Below are positions 51,000-60,273 of a stretch of 64,000 nucleotides of DNA, one piece after another. The position numbers and the translations under genes are program-made. The first letter of the stretch is position 1. Every line of letters begins with the position of its first letter. Under the pieces are notes generated by a model that saw only the letters and a list, made by a program, of their open reading frames with translations, was not told the DNA's origin and did no database searches. Source of the stretch: Ignavibacteriaceae bacterium. GTDB lineage: Bacteria; Bacteroidota; Ignavibacteria; Ignavibacteriales; Ignavibacteriaceae. The stretch lies in the NCBI GenBank assembly GCA_023229425.1, contig JALNZG010000001.1:186001-250000 (forward strand), given 5' to 3'.

Positions 51000-52163
51000 A
51001 TGCAAAAATTAATTTGTACAATCGTAACAATTTTTAGTATAAGTATTTTATTCATCTCTTGTAAAGAAGAGAATAATCCGGTTGTTACAACAAGCGAAAA
51101 ACAATTTAGCGCGGATATGCAATCAAAGCTTGAAGCTGCTTTGGACAAAGCGATGCTTGAAAATCATATTCCGGGAGTTATAGTCGGTGTTTGGATTCCC
51201 GGAGAAGGGAACTGGGTTACGGCAAAAGGTTTATCTAATATAGCTACTGATGAACCGATGAAACTTGAAAATCATTTTCGCATGGGAAGTGTTACAAAAA
51301 CATTTACAGGAACTGTTGTTCTAAAATTAGTTGAACAAGGAAAGAGTAATCTTGATTCATCGTTGGCATATTATCTTCCACAGTACAATTTTCAAAAAGC
51401 AGATAAGATAACCGTTCGGTATCTTGGAAATATGAGAGCCGGTATTTTAAGTTATACAGATGACCCTAACTGGTATAATTCACAAGTCGCATGCAACTTT
51501 GAAAAATATTTTACGGCAGATTCTTTAGTTAAAATAGCTCTAGGTTATCCTACATATTTTGAGCCCGGCTCCAAACATTACTATTGCAATACGAATACCG
51601 TTCTCTTAGGTATGATATGTGAAAAAGTTACAGGCAAACCAATATCTCAACTTCTAAAAGAAATGATTTTTGAACCTTATGGTTTATCAAATACTTCATG
51701 GCCTCAATCACGCTTCTTGCCTCTTCCATTTTCACATGGATATACTAATAAAACATCATCCGGTCAACTGCAGGATTTAACATTTATGGACCCATCCTGG
51801 GCTGACGCTGCCGGAATCCTGGTCTCCACCATAGATGATTTGAAGAAATTCATAAAACTGCTTGGCACAGGAGGTTTCTATTCTGCGGCAATGCATACGG
51901 AAAGGATGAAACTCGTTGATGATTATGGATTTGCAATAACTTCGGGCAATGGCTGGATTGGACATACAGGTGCAGTACCCGGTTTTACTACCGGCGCATT
52001 TTATAATCCGGCAAAGGATGCAGTCCTAATTGTAAATGTAAATTCAAATATGGATAATCCGATTACCGGTTTAGGACCATCAGATGCGATTTGTGAATCA
52101 TTAATGAACATCTTAGCTCCCGCAACCGGAGTTTCCAAATTAAACGTGAAATGGTTTGAGTGA
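51000..52163 (+). CDS. Serine hydrolase of the beta-lactamase/DD-peptidase fold, lipoprotein (paralogue 2)
   Basis: 387 aa. Same layout as paralogue 1: lipobox LFISC (C21), SVTK (S97, K100) and HTGAVPG; the YxN motif reads YCN (195-197) instead of YSN. Long stretches around residues 55-125 are the same (IPGVIVGVW, ENHFRMGSVTKTFTGTVVLK), while the region after the YxN motif differs, as expected for diverged substrate pockets. AAGGAATGG precedes the ATG. Likely co-transcribed with paralogue 1. Confidence 0.92.
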   Translation: MQKLICTIVTIFSISILFISCKEENNPVVTTSEKQFSADMQSKLEAALDKAMLENHIPGVIVGVWIPGEGNWVTAKGLSNIATDEPMKLENHFRMGSVTKTFTGTVVLKLVEQGKSNLDSSLAYYLPQYNFQKADKITVRYLGNMRAGILSYTDDPNWYNSQVACNFEKYFTADSLVKIALGYPTYFEPGSKHYYCNTNTVLLGMICEKVTGKPISQLLKEMIFEPYGLSNTSWPQSRFLPLPFSHGYTNKTSSGQLQDLTFMDPSWADAAGILVSTIDDLKKFIKLLGTGGFYSAAMHTERMKLVDDYGFAITSGNGWIGHTGAVPGFTTGAFYNPAKDAVLIVNVNSNMDNPITGLGPSDAICESLMNILAPATGVSKLNVKWFE

Positions 52164-52531
52164 TAAAAGTAAAAATGTAAACTGCTAACCATTGTTAGAT
52201 AAATGGAGACATATAGAGAAATATTCTAATTACTTCATCGGTTCGGGCGTTTATCTTGAATGAAAATTTTACGTGCCGTTTTTTGATGAATAAATGCACT
52301 TATCAATTTTTTATTCGTCTACATTCTCGATGTTGTTTAGGATCGGTATAATTAAGATATTTCAGCAAGGCTTTTTGTAGCTTTTGATAGCACAATAGCT
52401 GTACCCTTTTATACTGAGCAGTTCAATTCGCTATGTAGCCCAATTATAAACGGATAAGCGTAGAAACACAATACATTTATTGGATAGTTCATAAAAATAA
52501 TTGTTAGCAACAATTTTTAAAAAACAAAAAG
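52164..52531. other. Gap of 368 bp before the restriction gene
   Basis: No gene seen. AT-rich, with CTAAC-CATT-GTTAG at 52186-52199 and a stem AATTGTT-AGC-AACAATT with A/T flanks at 52499-52515, which ends 16 nt before the start codon of the nuclease gene and might affect its translation. Confidence 0.55.
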
Positions 52532-53332
52532 ATGAGTCTAAAAGAATTTTTAATCGAACCAGAAAAACATAGAGAAGATATAACTGATTTTTTCAGATGT
52601 GAGATTATACCGAAAGCAATTGAACAAATAAACGCCTCTTTTGCACCTCAACGTTTATCAAAACAATCTAGGGAAATCGAGCCTCTTCCAACTGATCAAA
52701 GACAACTATCTTCATATCGAACAAGACTTGGGACGATGTTAGAGTATGGATTAAGTACTGAAATGGAGACTATTTTAAAAAATACTTTTGGCAAAGAAAT
52801 ATTCTTAACTTTTGCAGTAGCTCACGAATTTCCCGATTTTTATCTTCGTGATAAGAATCGTATACCACTGTTGAAAATTGAAATGAAAGCCGTGGATGCT
52901 GATTCAGACGAACAAGCCGCTCGATTTGATGTTCTTATTGAACATCTTGACCAACATAGAGATTTTATTCTTTTCATAGGTTGGAAATGGGAAACACAAA
53001 TTACTGATGGTATATCATGGGAAAGTCCACAGATTTTTACGTTTGCATTTGTTTCTGCTTACGACTTGGGAGTAGTTCGCGATGCGAGATTAATAGCTAC
53101 AGGTGGAAAAATTGAAAATGGAGAGGTTCTTGTGCCTTCGACAAAAAATCCAGGTACATTCACCAAAGATCCTGGTAACTATGGAAAATTATGGAGAATC
53201 ATTCAAAGAAAGCAAAGGACTGAATCAAGTGAACTTAGTTTCCATGCATTAGATTTCCTAAGATTTCTGAACGATGTAAATACTCATGCTCCTCGAAAGA
53301 GAATGGATAAAAATTCTACCGACACAGAGTAG
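52532..53332 (+). CDS. Probable PD-(D/E)xK restriction endonuclease
   Basis: 266 aa, soluble. The nuclease core is EFPDFYLRDKNRIPLLKIEMKA: P101-D102 and E117-M-K119 form the PD...ExK signature, and E71 (MLEYGLSTEME) may be the extra helix acid. The family is not recognised beyond the motif. Its 3' end overlaps the convergent methyltransferase gene by 17 bp, so the two stay together and would need separate promoters. In an R-M pair this is the expected layout of a toxic nuclease facing its protective methylase. The activity is inferred from motif and context. Confidence 0.75.
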   Translation: MSLKEFLIEPEKHREDITDFFRCEIIPKAIEQINASFAPQRLSKQSREIEPLPTDQRQLSSYRTRLGTMLEYGLSTEMETILKNTFGKEIFLTFAVAHEFPDFYLRDKNRIPLLKIEMKAVDADSDEQAARFDVLIEHLDQHRDFILFIGWKWETQITDGISWESPQIFTFAFVSAYDLGVVRDARLIATGGKIENGEVLVPSTKNPGTFTKDPGNYGKLWRIIQRKQRTESSELSFHALDFLRFLNDVNTHAPRKRMDKNSTDTE

Positions 53333-55475
53333 TTCCAATTTCTTCAAAACTCTTTCTTACAATGCTATTGGCTTGTTGTTGAAGCATTCTACTTTTTTCT
53401 AGTAGTGCATTTCGATTTGTTTCATATGCATTGAAAATACTAATTATTTCACTCTGTTTTTCAATTGGTGGAACCGGAATTCTCACACTTAATAAGTCCT
53501 CTTTACCAATTCTTGGTCTGCCTAAACCTGTTACTCGAAAAATAATTTGACCGAAAACTAAGTCACTTCTTAAAACAAGTGCAAGATATTGAGGTAATAT
53601 TTTATTACTAGCTTTAAAAACATAACATTCGGATGAAACAAAACCAATTTCTTCATTAACTGGAACATAGATTACTTTTCTTAATTCAGGTCTCATTTTA
53701 GAGTAGATAATAGTATTTGGTTCAAACATTTTTACCGCACTTTTTATTTTTTCACCTAATATTTCCGAGATATAATATGCCCCATCGAATGAATTGATAT
53801 TAGCTAATCCAATATATCTCACTATATCTTCAGTCATTTCATGTTGGGGAACAACCAATTTATTAATTATCGTAACTAATTCCCCAATTCGATACAAGGG
53901 GTACTTGGTATTAGTAAGAAATTCTTGGGCTGTCTGTTTGGAAGGATGATGGAATAATGTATCTAAACGTTCAAATTTTTCATTGAATCTTGTTTTTGTG
54001 ATAAAGTATTTTTCTGAACGATTTTCTAATTTACCTGTTCTTATAAATTCTCGATATGTTTCTAAAGCTTCTGGAAAATCAGAAAGCAATTTTAGTTTCC
54101 CTTTTTCATTTCTTTCATCAGAATAAATAGGATCCCCATTGGGCGCAAAGCCAAGTTTTTCAATGTTGCACATTAAAATATCTCCATTTACTTTTGTTCC
54201 ACTTTTTTTCTTCGAAGCAATAATAATTGAGGTTTTAACAGTGGCATAAGGCATAAATGTCGTGTCAGGTAAAGAAATGATGGCTTCTATTTTTGAGTTG
54301 TTTACAATATAATTTCTCACATCTTCATTGCTTGTATTGTTCAAAATACTTTCTTCCAATACAATTGCTAATTTGCCACCGGTTTTTAGAAGATTCAAAC
54401 ATTTTTCAACGAAAAGGACCCCTCTTCTTCTTGATTTTTTGCCCTTACCTAATTCAAATTTATTTAAGTCAGATTCCAAATCATAATCGCTACCGAATGG
54501 CGGATTTGTGATAATTATATCGAAAGAATTATTAGGCAATTTTTCAGTAGCTTCCTTTTCATGACTTAATGAACCGCCTGATTTCAAATATTGAATAGAT
54601 TCATAGTGCCCGCCATGCAATATGATATTCATTTGAGCAATCCAAACCATTCTAGAATCAATTTCAATACCCGATAAATTAGTTTTTGAGAATTCTTTTA
54701 GATTAATAAAATTATTGTTCCTCTTTATATACTCCAATGCAGAAATTAGAAAGCCACCGCTACCGCAAGCTGGGTCACAGATTTTATGGTTTACTTCTGG
54801 ATTTATAAGATCAATTATAAACTGAACAATACTCCTCGGTGTAAAAAATTGCTGATTTTCATTTTTGTCCAATGTGTTTTTAATCAGCTCCTCGTATATC
54901 TTCCCCTTAATGTCATTATTTATTGTTTTCAATTCATAATTTTTCAAAATAAGGGACACCTGGCATATTGCCTTCTTATCCAAGGACAATTCAGCACGAC
55001 CGTTGACAAATACAGTAGGATGCTTCTTAATCGCCTTAGAAAATAAATTGCATATCTGGTCGTAGTTTACTTCAACTTTATTTTTACTTACTATTGATGA
55101 AAATCCCTTACCATTGTTAAATTCTTCATCATACAATTTGCAAAAAAGTAGTTTAGAAATTTCTTCAAATCGGTCAAGCAAACTGCCACCTTCAGAATCT
55201 CTAAATGCCCTACTCATACTTTTAATCGCACTTTTTAATGAAGATCCATCATCAAAAAGAGTTGAATAGTTAATTGTGCTTTCAGAGACTTGAGACTCAT
55301 TTGCTAACGCATGTAGGTCTTCCAAATCATATAACCTATAATTATTTATGGGATTTCTAGAAGCAGTTAATTTACCTTGTTTATCCCAATTTCTCATAGT
55401 TTCTGGCGTAACATTTAATATCTTTGATGCAGCACTTAAGCTAACATAGTTTGATTTCTTTGCTTTTTTTACCAT
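53316..55475 (-). CDS. MerR-HTH/N6-adenine methyltransferase/specificity-domain fusion
   Basis: 719 aa from ATG 55475 (preferred to TTG 55487). Residues about 8-55 form a MerR-type winged HTH (SLSAASKILNVTPETMRNW ... NNYRLYDLEDL). An HsdM-like N-terminal helical part (about 95-185) follows, then a gamma-class N6 methylase with motif X QQFFTPRSI, motif I DPACGSGGFL (234-243) and motif IV NPPFGS (324-329). From about residue 500 there is a half type I specificity unit: one target-recognition domain and a conserved helix (VPPIEKQSEIISIFNAYE). So modification and specificity are in one chain, without HsdR. The HTH suggests it represses or activates its own or the nuclease promoter, as C proteins do elsewhere. 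Confidence 0.88.
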   Translation of the reverse strand: MVKKAKKSNYVSLSAASKILNVTPETMRNWDKQGKLTASRNPINNYRLYDLEDLHALANESQVSESTINYSTLFDDGSSLKSAIKSMSRAFRDSEGGSLLDRFEEISKLLFCKLYDEEFNNGKGFSSIVSKNKVEVNYDQICNLFSKAIKKHPTVFVNGRAELSLDKKAICQVSLILKNYELKTINNDIKGKIYEELIKNTLDKNENQQFFTPRSIVQFIIDLINPEVNHKICDPACGSGGFLISALEYIKRNNNFINLKEFSKTNLSGIEIDSRMVWIAQMNIILHGGHYESIQYLKSGGSLSHEKEATEKLPNNSFDIIITNPPFGSDYDLESDLNKFELGKGKKSRRRGVLFVEKCLNLLKTGGKLAIVLEESILNNTSNEDVRNYIVNNSKIEAIISLPDTTFMPYATVKTSIIIASKKKSGTKVNGDILMCNIEKLGFAPNGDPIYSDERNEKGKLKLLSDFPEALETYREFIRTGKLENRSEKYFITKTRFNEKFERLDTLFHHPSKQTAQEFLTNTKYPLYRIGELVTIINKLVVPQHEMTEDIVRYIGLANINSFDGAYYISEILGEKIKSAVKMFEPNTIIYSKMRPELRKVIYVPVNEEIGFVSSECYVFKASNKILPQYLALVLRSDLVFGQIIFRVTGLGRPRIGKEDLLSVRIPVPPIEKQSEIISIFNAYETNRNALLEKSRMLQQQANSIVRKSFEEIGTTLCR

Positions 55476-55680
55476 AGTATTTACCAATGTTTATAACCTT
55501 AACAAAGATACAAAAATATTTTTAATCCGCAAGAAAAAAAGCTATATGCAACAGGGATTTTTGTGAAATCGGAACAGAAGGGCTAAATTTGAACTGTTTG
55601 AATTCTAATAAACATTTGTACTTCGAAAACCCCAACCGTTAGTGGTAATTATAGCAAACGACAATGTTAAACTGACAAAT

Positions 55681-58026
55681 TTAATCTTTCCCTCTATTCT
55701 TCACCGCCAACGCAATTTTCTCTGCAGTTATTGGCATTGATTTTATTCTTATTCCAAGCGCATCTTCAACAGCGTTCGCAATTATTGGTGCAGCGGGAAT
55801 CATCGTGTGTTCACCCATTCCACGCGCGCCATACGGTCCATCGGGCTGGGCAACTTCAATAATTATGGGAACTACTTCATCCGGAATATCCATCGCCGTC
55901 GGGATTTTATAATCGGAAAAATTCGCGTTGATCAGTTTTCCTTTATCATCAAAACGCATATCTTCATATAAAACCGTTGCAATGCCTTGCAGAATTCCTC
56001 CGGTAATTTGTCCGTTCACCAAATCGGGATTTAAAGCTTTGCCGCAATCAACCGCAAGCACAACTTTTGGAATTTTTACTTTACCGGTCTGTTTATCAAT
56101 TTCAATTTTTACCGCCGCAGCGCCAACCGTGTAATGCACGTTCGGATGTCCGCCCTGACTTGTTTCGGGATCACTTAACGCCGAAGCAAATTCCGGCATA
56201 AACATTCCCCGCCCGATAACCGGTCCGCCTCTAAATGTTCCATCCTCTTTTTGAATTCCCGAAATAATAAAATTCTTTAACGGCAAAGAAAAATCTTTTT
56301 CAACTTTTGATCTTACACATTCATCATCTAAATAAAGTTCTTCCCTTTTCTTTCCGTTTGCTCTTTCAATTAAGTCAAAGATTTGTTCGCGCGCATCTTC
56401 CGCGGCTTGTTTAACCGCGTTGCCGCAGCCCCACGTAACATGCGATGCAACCGTTTGCCATTCGTACGGATTGCGGTCGGTGTCGGGTGTTTCAACTCTA
56501 ATTTTTTCAACCGGAACAGAAAGAACTTCCGCTGCTATTTGCGCAAGCACAGTTAAATAACCCTGCCCGATTTCCATTCCCGAAACAAGAATATTTAAAC
56601 TCGCATCTTCATTAAATTTTAAAAACGCCGATGAAGAAGCGTTCGGAGGCATTGCGGGAGCTTTCCAAAATAATGAAAATCCTTTCCCGATTACTTTGTT
56701 CGGATCGGAAGAAGTTTCTTTCTTTCCCCATTCAATTTCTTTTGCAACCTTGTCAATCGCTTCCATCAATCCGTTCGGATTCATCTTTGCGCCGTACGTA
56801 AGTCTGTCTCCTTCACGGATCGCATTCTTTTTTCTCAACTCAACCGGATCCATTTTTATTTTTTTTGCAAGTTCGTTTATATGAGATTCAAGTCCGAATA
56901 AAAATTCCGAATAACCGAAACCTCTATATGGGCCGCCGGGAGGTAAGTTTGTATAAACACAAAAAGAATCAATTTTGATATTTGGAATTCTGTATGGACC
57001 GGTCGCTGAAAGTCCGGCAGCGTTTACAACATTAGCGCCATATTCAACATACGCGCCGGCATCCCAGTAGAGTGTGTGTTCGAGCGCGGTGATCGTTCCA
57101 TCATTTTTTACACCGACTTTTAACCGCGCAACAACGCCTTGCCGTTGATATGTGTTGTAAAATTCTTGTGCGCGGGACCAAAGAATTTTTACAGGATTTC
57201 CTTTCACTTTTGTTGCAAGTGCGGCTCCAAGAATTTCCATCGATACTCCTGCTTTACCGCCAAATCCACCGCCGACAAATGAAGTAATAACACGGACATC
57301 TTTATGTTGAAATCCCAACGGAGCCAACGCTTCGGCAAACAAATGGCGTTGAGTATGCGGAGATTGCGATGCAGTCCAAACAGTTAATCTACCGGAATGA
57401 TCAAGCAACCCAACTGCTCCGTGAACTTCAAGTGCGCAGTGAGCATATCTTGGAACGGTGTAAACATCATCAAGAACAAAATCAGAATCGGCGAATGCTT
57501 CTTCAACATTTCCATTCCGTACTTTGCGGAGATGCGCAACGTTGGAATTGGTTTGCGGAAAAAACCATGGAACGTGATGATAATCTTTTAAATCGGGATG
57601 AATAAGAAACGGCGAATCGCCTAACGCTTGTTCAACTGATAGAACCGGAGTTAATTCAGTGTAATCAACTTTAACAAGCTTAGCCGCGGCTTTGGCGGTT
57701 ACGGCGTCTCTTGCAATTACGGCGGCAACTTGCTCGCCGACAAATCTTACGCGGTCTTGCGCAAAAATATAACGGTCGTGCATGTAGAGACCGAAGCGAA
57801 AAGGGAAATCTTTTCCGGTAACAATTTTTACAACTCCGGGAATTTTTTCTGCTTCGGATGTATCAATTGAGTTGATAATTGCGTGCGCAAATTTGCTTTC
57901 AACTATTTCTGCAAAAAGTAAATTCGGTCCAAAATCTAAGTCGTCAATAAATTGAGCTGAGCCGGAAATTTTTACTTTACCGTCAACCCGCACAGAAGAT
58001 TTACCAATAAATTTATAATCGTCCAT
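55681..58026 (-). CDS. Xanthine dehydrogenase-family molybdopterin-binding large subunit
   Basis: 781 aa from ATG 55681-58026 reading leftward; TTG 58038 is rejected as weaker. It has the two Ald_Xan_dh domains: N-terminal GSAQFIDDLDF ... VGEQVAAVIARD, then the cofactor domain with SFVGGGFGGKAG, PYRGFGYSE and the active-site GARGMGEHTM whose Glu is the general base of the family. The CO-dehydrogenase cysteine loop (AYxCSFR) is absent; the residues there are PGGPYRGFG, so this is a hydroxylase and not a CODH. It oxidises a heterocycle or aldehyde with water as oxygen donor. Last gene of the operon. Confidence 0.94.
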   Translation of the reverse strand: MDDYKFIGKSSVRVDGKVKISGSAQFIDDLDFGPNLLFAEIVESKFAHAIINSIDTSEAEKIPGVVKIVTGKDFPFRFGLYMHDRYIFAQDRVRFVGEQVAAVIARDAVTAKAAAKLVKVDYTELTPVLSVEQALGDSPFLIHPDLKDYHHVPWFFPQTNSNVAHLRKVRNGNVEEAFADSDFVLDDVYTVPRYAHCALEVHGAVGLLDHSGRLTVWTASQSPHTQRHLFAEALAPLGFQHKDVRVITSFVGGGFGGKAGVSMEILGAALATKVKGNPVKILWSRAQEFYNTYQRQGVVARLKVGVKNDGTITALEHTLYWDAGAYVEYGANVVNAAGLSATGPYRIPNIKIDSFCVYTNLPPGGPYRGFGYSEFLFGLESHINELAKKIKMDPVELRKKNAIREGDRLTYGAKMNPNGLMEAIDKVAKEIEWGKKETSSDPNKVIGKGFSLFWKAPAMPPNASSSAFLKFNEDASLNILVSGMEIGQGYLTVLAQIAAEVLSVPVEKIRVETPDTDRNPYEWQTVASHVTWGCGNAVKQAAEDAREQIFDLIERANGKKREELYLDDECVRSKVEKDFSLPLKNFIISGIQKEDGTFRGGPVIGRGMFMPEFASALSDPETSQGGHPNVHYTVGAAAVKIEIDKQTGKVKIPKVVLAVDCGKALNPDLVNGQITGGILQGIATVLYEDMRFDDKGKLINANFSDYKIPTAMDIPDEVVPIIIEVAQPDGPYGARGMGEHTMIPAAPIIANAVEDALGIRIKSMPITAEKIALAVKNRGKD

Positions 58027-58040
58027 AAAATTTCTCAATG

Positions 58041-58496
58041 TTATTTTACTAAATCAACAACTGCATCAATGATCGGAGAGTAGCCGGTGCAGCGGCAAAG
58101 ATTTCCGGCAATAGCTTCTTGAATCTCTTCTTTATTTGGATGTGGATTTTTTGCAAGCAGTTCTGTTGTAGAAAGAATTACGCCCGGTGCGCAAAATCCG
58201 CATTGGAAAGAATTGTGTTTGAGAAACGATTCTTGCAAAGGCGTTAATCCGTTTTGCATAATTCCTTCAAGCGTTACCACTTCTTGATCTTCAACTTCAA
58301 TAGCAAGAACAAGACAACTGCGCACGGTTTTTCCGTTGATCATTACGGAACATGTACCGCAATCACCTCTATCGCAGCCGCATTTGGGGCTGTTAAGACC
58401 GAGCCTGTCTCTCAATACTTCAAGAAGAATTTCCGAAGGGCTGACTTCGATCGTTCTTCTTTCGCCATTTAATAAAAAACCAATTTCTTTTTTCAT
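58041..58496 (-). CDS. 2Fe-2S small subunit of the molybdenum hydroxylase
   Basis: 151 aa from ATG 58496. Plant-type ferredoxin cluster CGCDRGDCGTC with a further Cys at SCLV, and the second [2Fe-2S] domain with CGFCAPG and CRCTGY. It carries electrons from the molybdopterin site to FAD. Spacing to the large subunit start is 14 nt and to the FAD gene upstream 31 nt, so co-expression is expected. Confidence 0.95.
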   Translation of the reverse strand: MKKEIGFLLNGERRTIEVSPSEILLEVLRDRLGLNSPKCGCDRGDCGTCSVMINGKTVRSCLVLAIEVEDQEVVTLEGIMQNGLTPLQESFLKHNSFQCGFCAPGVILSTTELLAKNPHPNKEEIQEAIAGNLCRCTGYSPIIDAVVDLVK

Positions 58497-58504
58497 GAAC
58501 ATTT

Positions 58505-58508
58505 CTCC
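58505..58508 (-). promoter_or_regulatory. Ribosome site GGAG that decides the 2Fe-2S subunit start
   Basis: GGAG is 2 nt from ATG 58502 and 8 nt from ATG 58496; the second is better spaced. Confidence 0.55.
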
Positions 58509-58527
58509 TAAAGGAAATTCAGAAAAA

Positions 58528-59415
58528 TTAAATCACACTTTTTCCATACGCCGGACCGCCGCCGTTCAATCGATCGAGTGCGGCGTTTAAACCTCGTTCG
58601 AGCATTACTTTTGCCATGTGCAATCTATATTCTTTTGTAGCGCGGATATCGGTAATCGGTGCAATATCATCTTCAACTAATTGCTGTGCTTTTTCCATCA
58701 ACTCTGGAACAAGTTTCATCCGGTTTATTAATCTTTCTATTCTCATTGCCCTAACCGGAGTTGGAGCAACCGCACCGAACGTGATGCGAAATGAATAATC
58801 ATCAAAAGCGAGAATTGCGAGATTCACTTGTGCCAAATCTTCTCCGGAGTATCTGCGAAGTTTTACAAAACAACCGGAATGTTTTTTATCCGGCACGGGA
58901 ATAGAAATTCCTTTCACAATTTCATTCTTAAACAACGCTGTTTTTCGATTACCGACAAACCATTGTTCAATTGGAATTTGTCTTTCACCAATTTGCCCGT
59001 CGGTTATTATGCGCGCTTTATAAACTGATAAAACGGGACCGCTATCCATACATGGAACCGCCGAGCAAATGTTTCCGACCATCGTGGCGCGGTTTCTTAT
59101 TCCAACCGAAGCAACCGTTTTGCTCATCTCCGCAATTATCGGGAAATGTTCGTTGATGATTTCCGAATCGATGAGTTCTGAAAAAGTTACTCCGGCGCCG
59201 ATCCACAAAATGTTATTGCCAAGTCTAATATCTTTTAAAAAATCAAGTCCTTTAATGTCAATAACTACATCAGGATGAACTGCACCGGTTTTTAATAACT
59301 CAACTAAATCAGTTCCTCCGGAAAGGATAACCGCATTTTTAAAACGCTGGAGAAGACCTACTACCTCGTCGAGATTTTTAGCTTTTACATATTCATATTG
59401 ATTTTCAATTGCCAC
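58528..59415 (-). CDS. FAD-binding subunit of the molybdenum hydroxylase
   Basis: 295 aa. CoxM/XdhB-type FAD domain: AVILSGGTDLVELLKTG near 30-45, IGAGVTFSELIDS, and the flavin loop SVGIRNRATMVGNICSA, then the C-terminal CO_deh_flav domain. Starts at GTG 59415 with GGAG 6 nt before it. Together with the two following genes it makes the three-subunit form of the enzyme. Confidence 0.94.
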   Translation of the reverse strand: MAIENQYEYVKAKNLDEVVGLLQRFKNAVILSGGTDLVELLKTGAVHPDVVIDIKGLDFLKDIRLGNNILWIGAGVTFSELIDSEIINEHFPIIAEMSKTVASVGIRNRATMVGNICSAVPCMDSGPVLSVYKARIITDGQIGERQIPIEQWFVGNRKTALFKNEIVKGISIPVPDKKHSGCFVKLRRYSGEDLAQVNLAILAFDDYSFRITFGAVAPTPVRAMRIERLINRMKLVPELMEKAQQLVEDDIAPITDIRATKEYRLHMAKVMLERGLNAALDRLNGGGPAYGKSVI

Positions 59416-59436
59416 GATAAACTCCGCTGTTGAAAA

Positions 59437-60264
59437 TTATTTTTCATCTTTTGGTAAAAATGCAACGATCCTGCACATCGCCGATTCAAGTTCAATTCCG
59501 CGAAGCGGGAAACAACCGATCCACGCTCTTTTATTACTGAGCTTATTAATATCTCCGCCAAGATTTTCCGCGTGAACAATTTTTTTAGGAAACATTTTTA
59601 TGTGCATCACTTGATAATATTCTTCTTGCGGAAACATTTCATCCCACGATTTAACTTTATATTTTTTGATCAACTTCTGCTCGGCTTCAACAAATCGTGC
59701 CGGATGCCATTGTCTGATGATCGTGTTCATTGGATGATCCGCACTACCGCAATCAACTCCGATCCATTTCAATTTCATTTTGAGAGCCCATTTGTGAAAG
59801 CCCGGTCCGGGTCCCGGATGTTTTACAAAATAGCGGACTTCATCAGATTGTTTCTGATCCCATGCATAGCGGTTGTAACCGGTATTGATAAGGAGGATAT
59901 CGCCTTTTTTAATTTCAGCTTTGCTCATCAACATTTCAGGAGAATACAAATCATAATCGCCAACTTCATCGGAAATATCAACAACAACTCCTTGCCCGAT
60001 CCATTCTTTCATCGGCACGTTTCCGATCGATCTACCGGAAGCATGAAAATGAATTTCACCATCCATGTGTGTTCCAACGTGATTGCTGGTAGTGATGATC
60101 TGTCCGTTTGCCCCTTGTCCCATATGGGCGCCGGCAATTCTTTTAAAATACTGAATTCCCAACGGCATGTAACTTGGCCATGGCGGAGTGTGAATGCTTA
60201 GTCGTTGTGTTAAATCATACACTTGAAGAGTATCCATGAAATTTAGAAAATCGTTTGTCTTCAT
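59437..60264 (-). CDS. Cyclase-family (kynurenine formamidase/isatin hydrolase-like) metal hydrolase
   Basis: 275 aa. The metal motif HxGTHxDxxxHF is present as HVGTHMDGEIHF (H62, H66, D68), as in Mn/Zn-dependent isatin hydrolase, kynurenine formamidase and relatives. These enzymes open or form cyclic amide bonds. Between the hydroxylase subunits and the FdrA block, it is the natural candidate to open the ring made by the hydroxylase. GGAG lies 6 nt before the ATG; the neighbour upstream ends 9 bp before. Confidence 0.9.
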   Translation of the reverse strand: MKTNDFLNFMDTLQVYDLTQRLSIHTPPWPSYMPLGIQYFKRIAGAHMGQGANGQIITTSNHVGTHMDGEIHFHASGRSIGNVPMKEWIGQGVVVDISDEVGDYDLYSPEMLMSKAEIKKGDILLINTGYNRYAWDQKQSDEVRYFVKHPGPGPGFHKWALKMKLKWIGVDCGSADHPMNTIIRQWHPARFVEAEQKLIKKYKVKSWDEMFPQEEYYQVMHIKMFPKKIVHAENLGGDINKLSNKRAWIGCFPLRGIELESAMCRIVAFLPKDEK

Positions 60265-60273
60265 TTATTTCTC

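Noticed and set aside
49778..52163. Antibiotic-resistance beta-lactamases
   Set aside because: The fold and SxxK motif are shared with many esterases and peptidases; lipoprotein form and context give no support for drug hydrolysis.
52186..52515. Integron attC site (CTAAC/GTTAG and GTTAGC-AAC motifs)
   Set aside because: The bases do not fit the RYYYAAC/GTTRRRY cores, the spacing is too long, and there is no integrase.
55681..58026. Aerobic CO dehydrogenase large subunit
   Set aside because: The cysteine loop that holds copper in CoxL is replaced by PGGPYRGFG; the protein is a general molybdenum hydroxylase.
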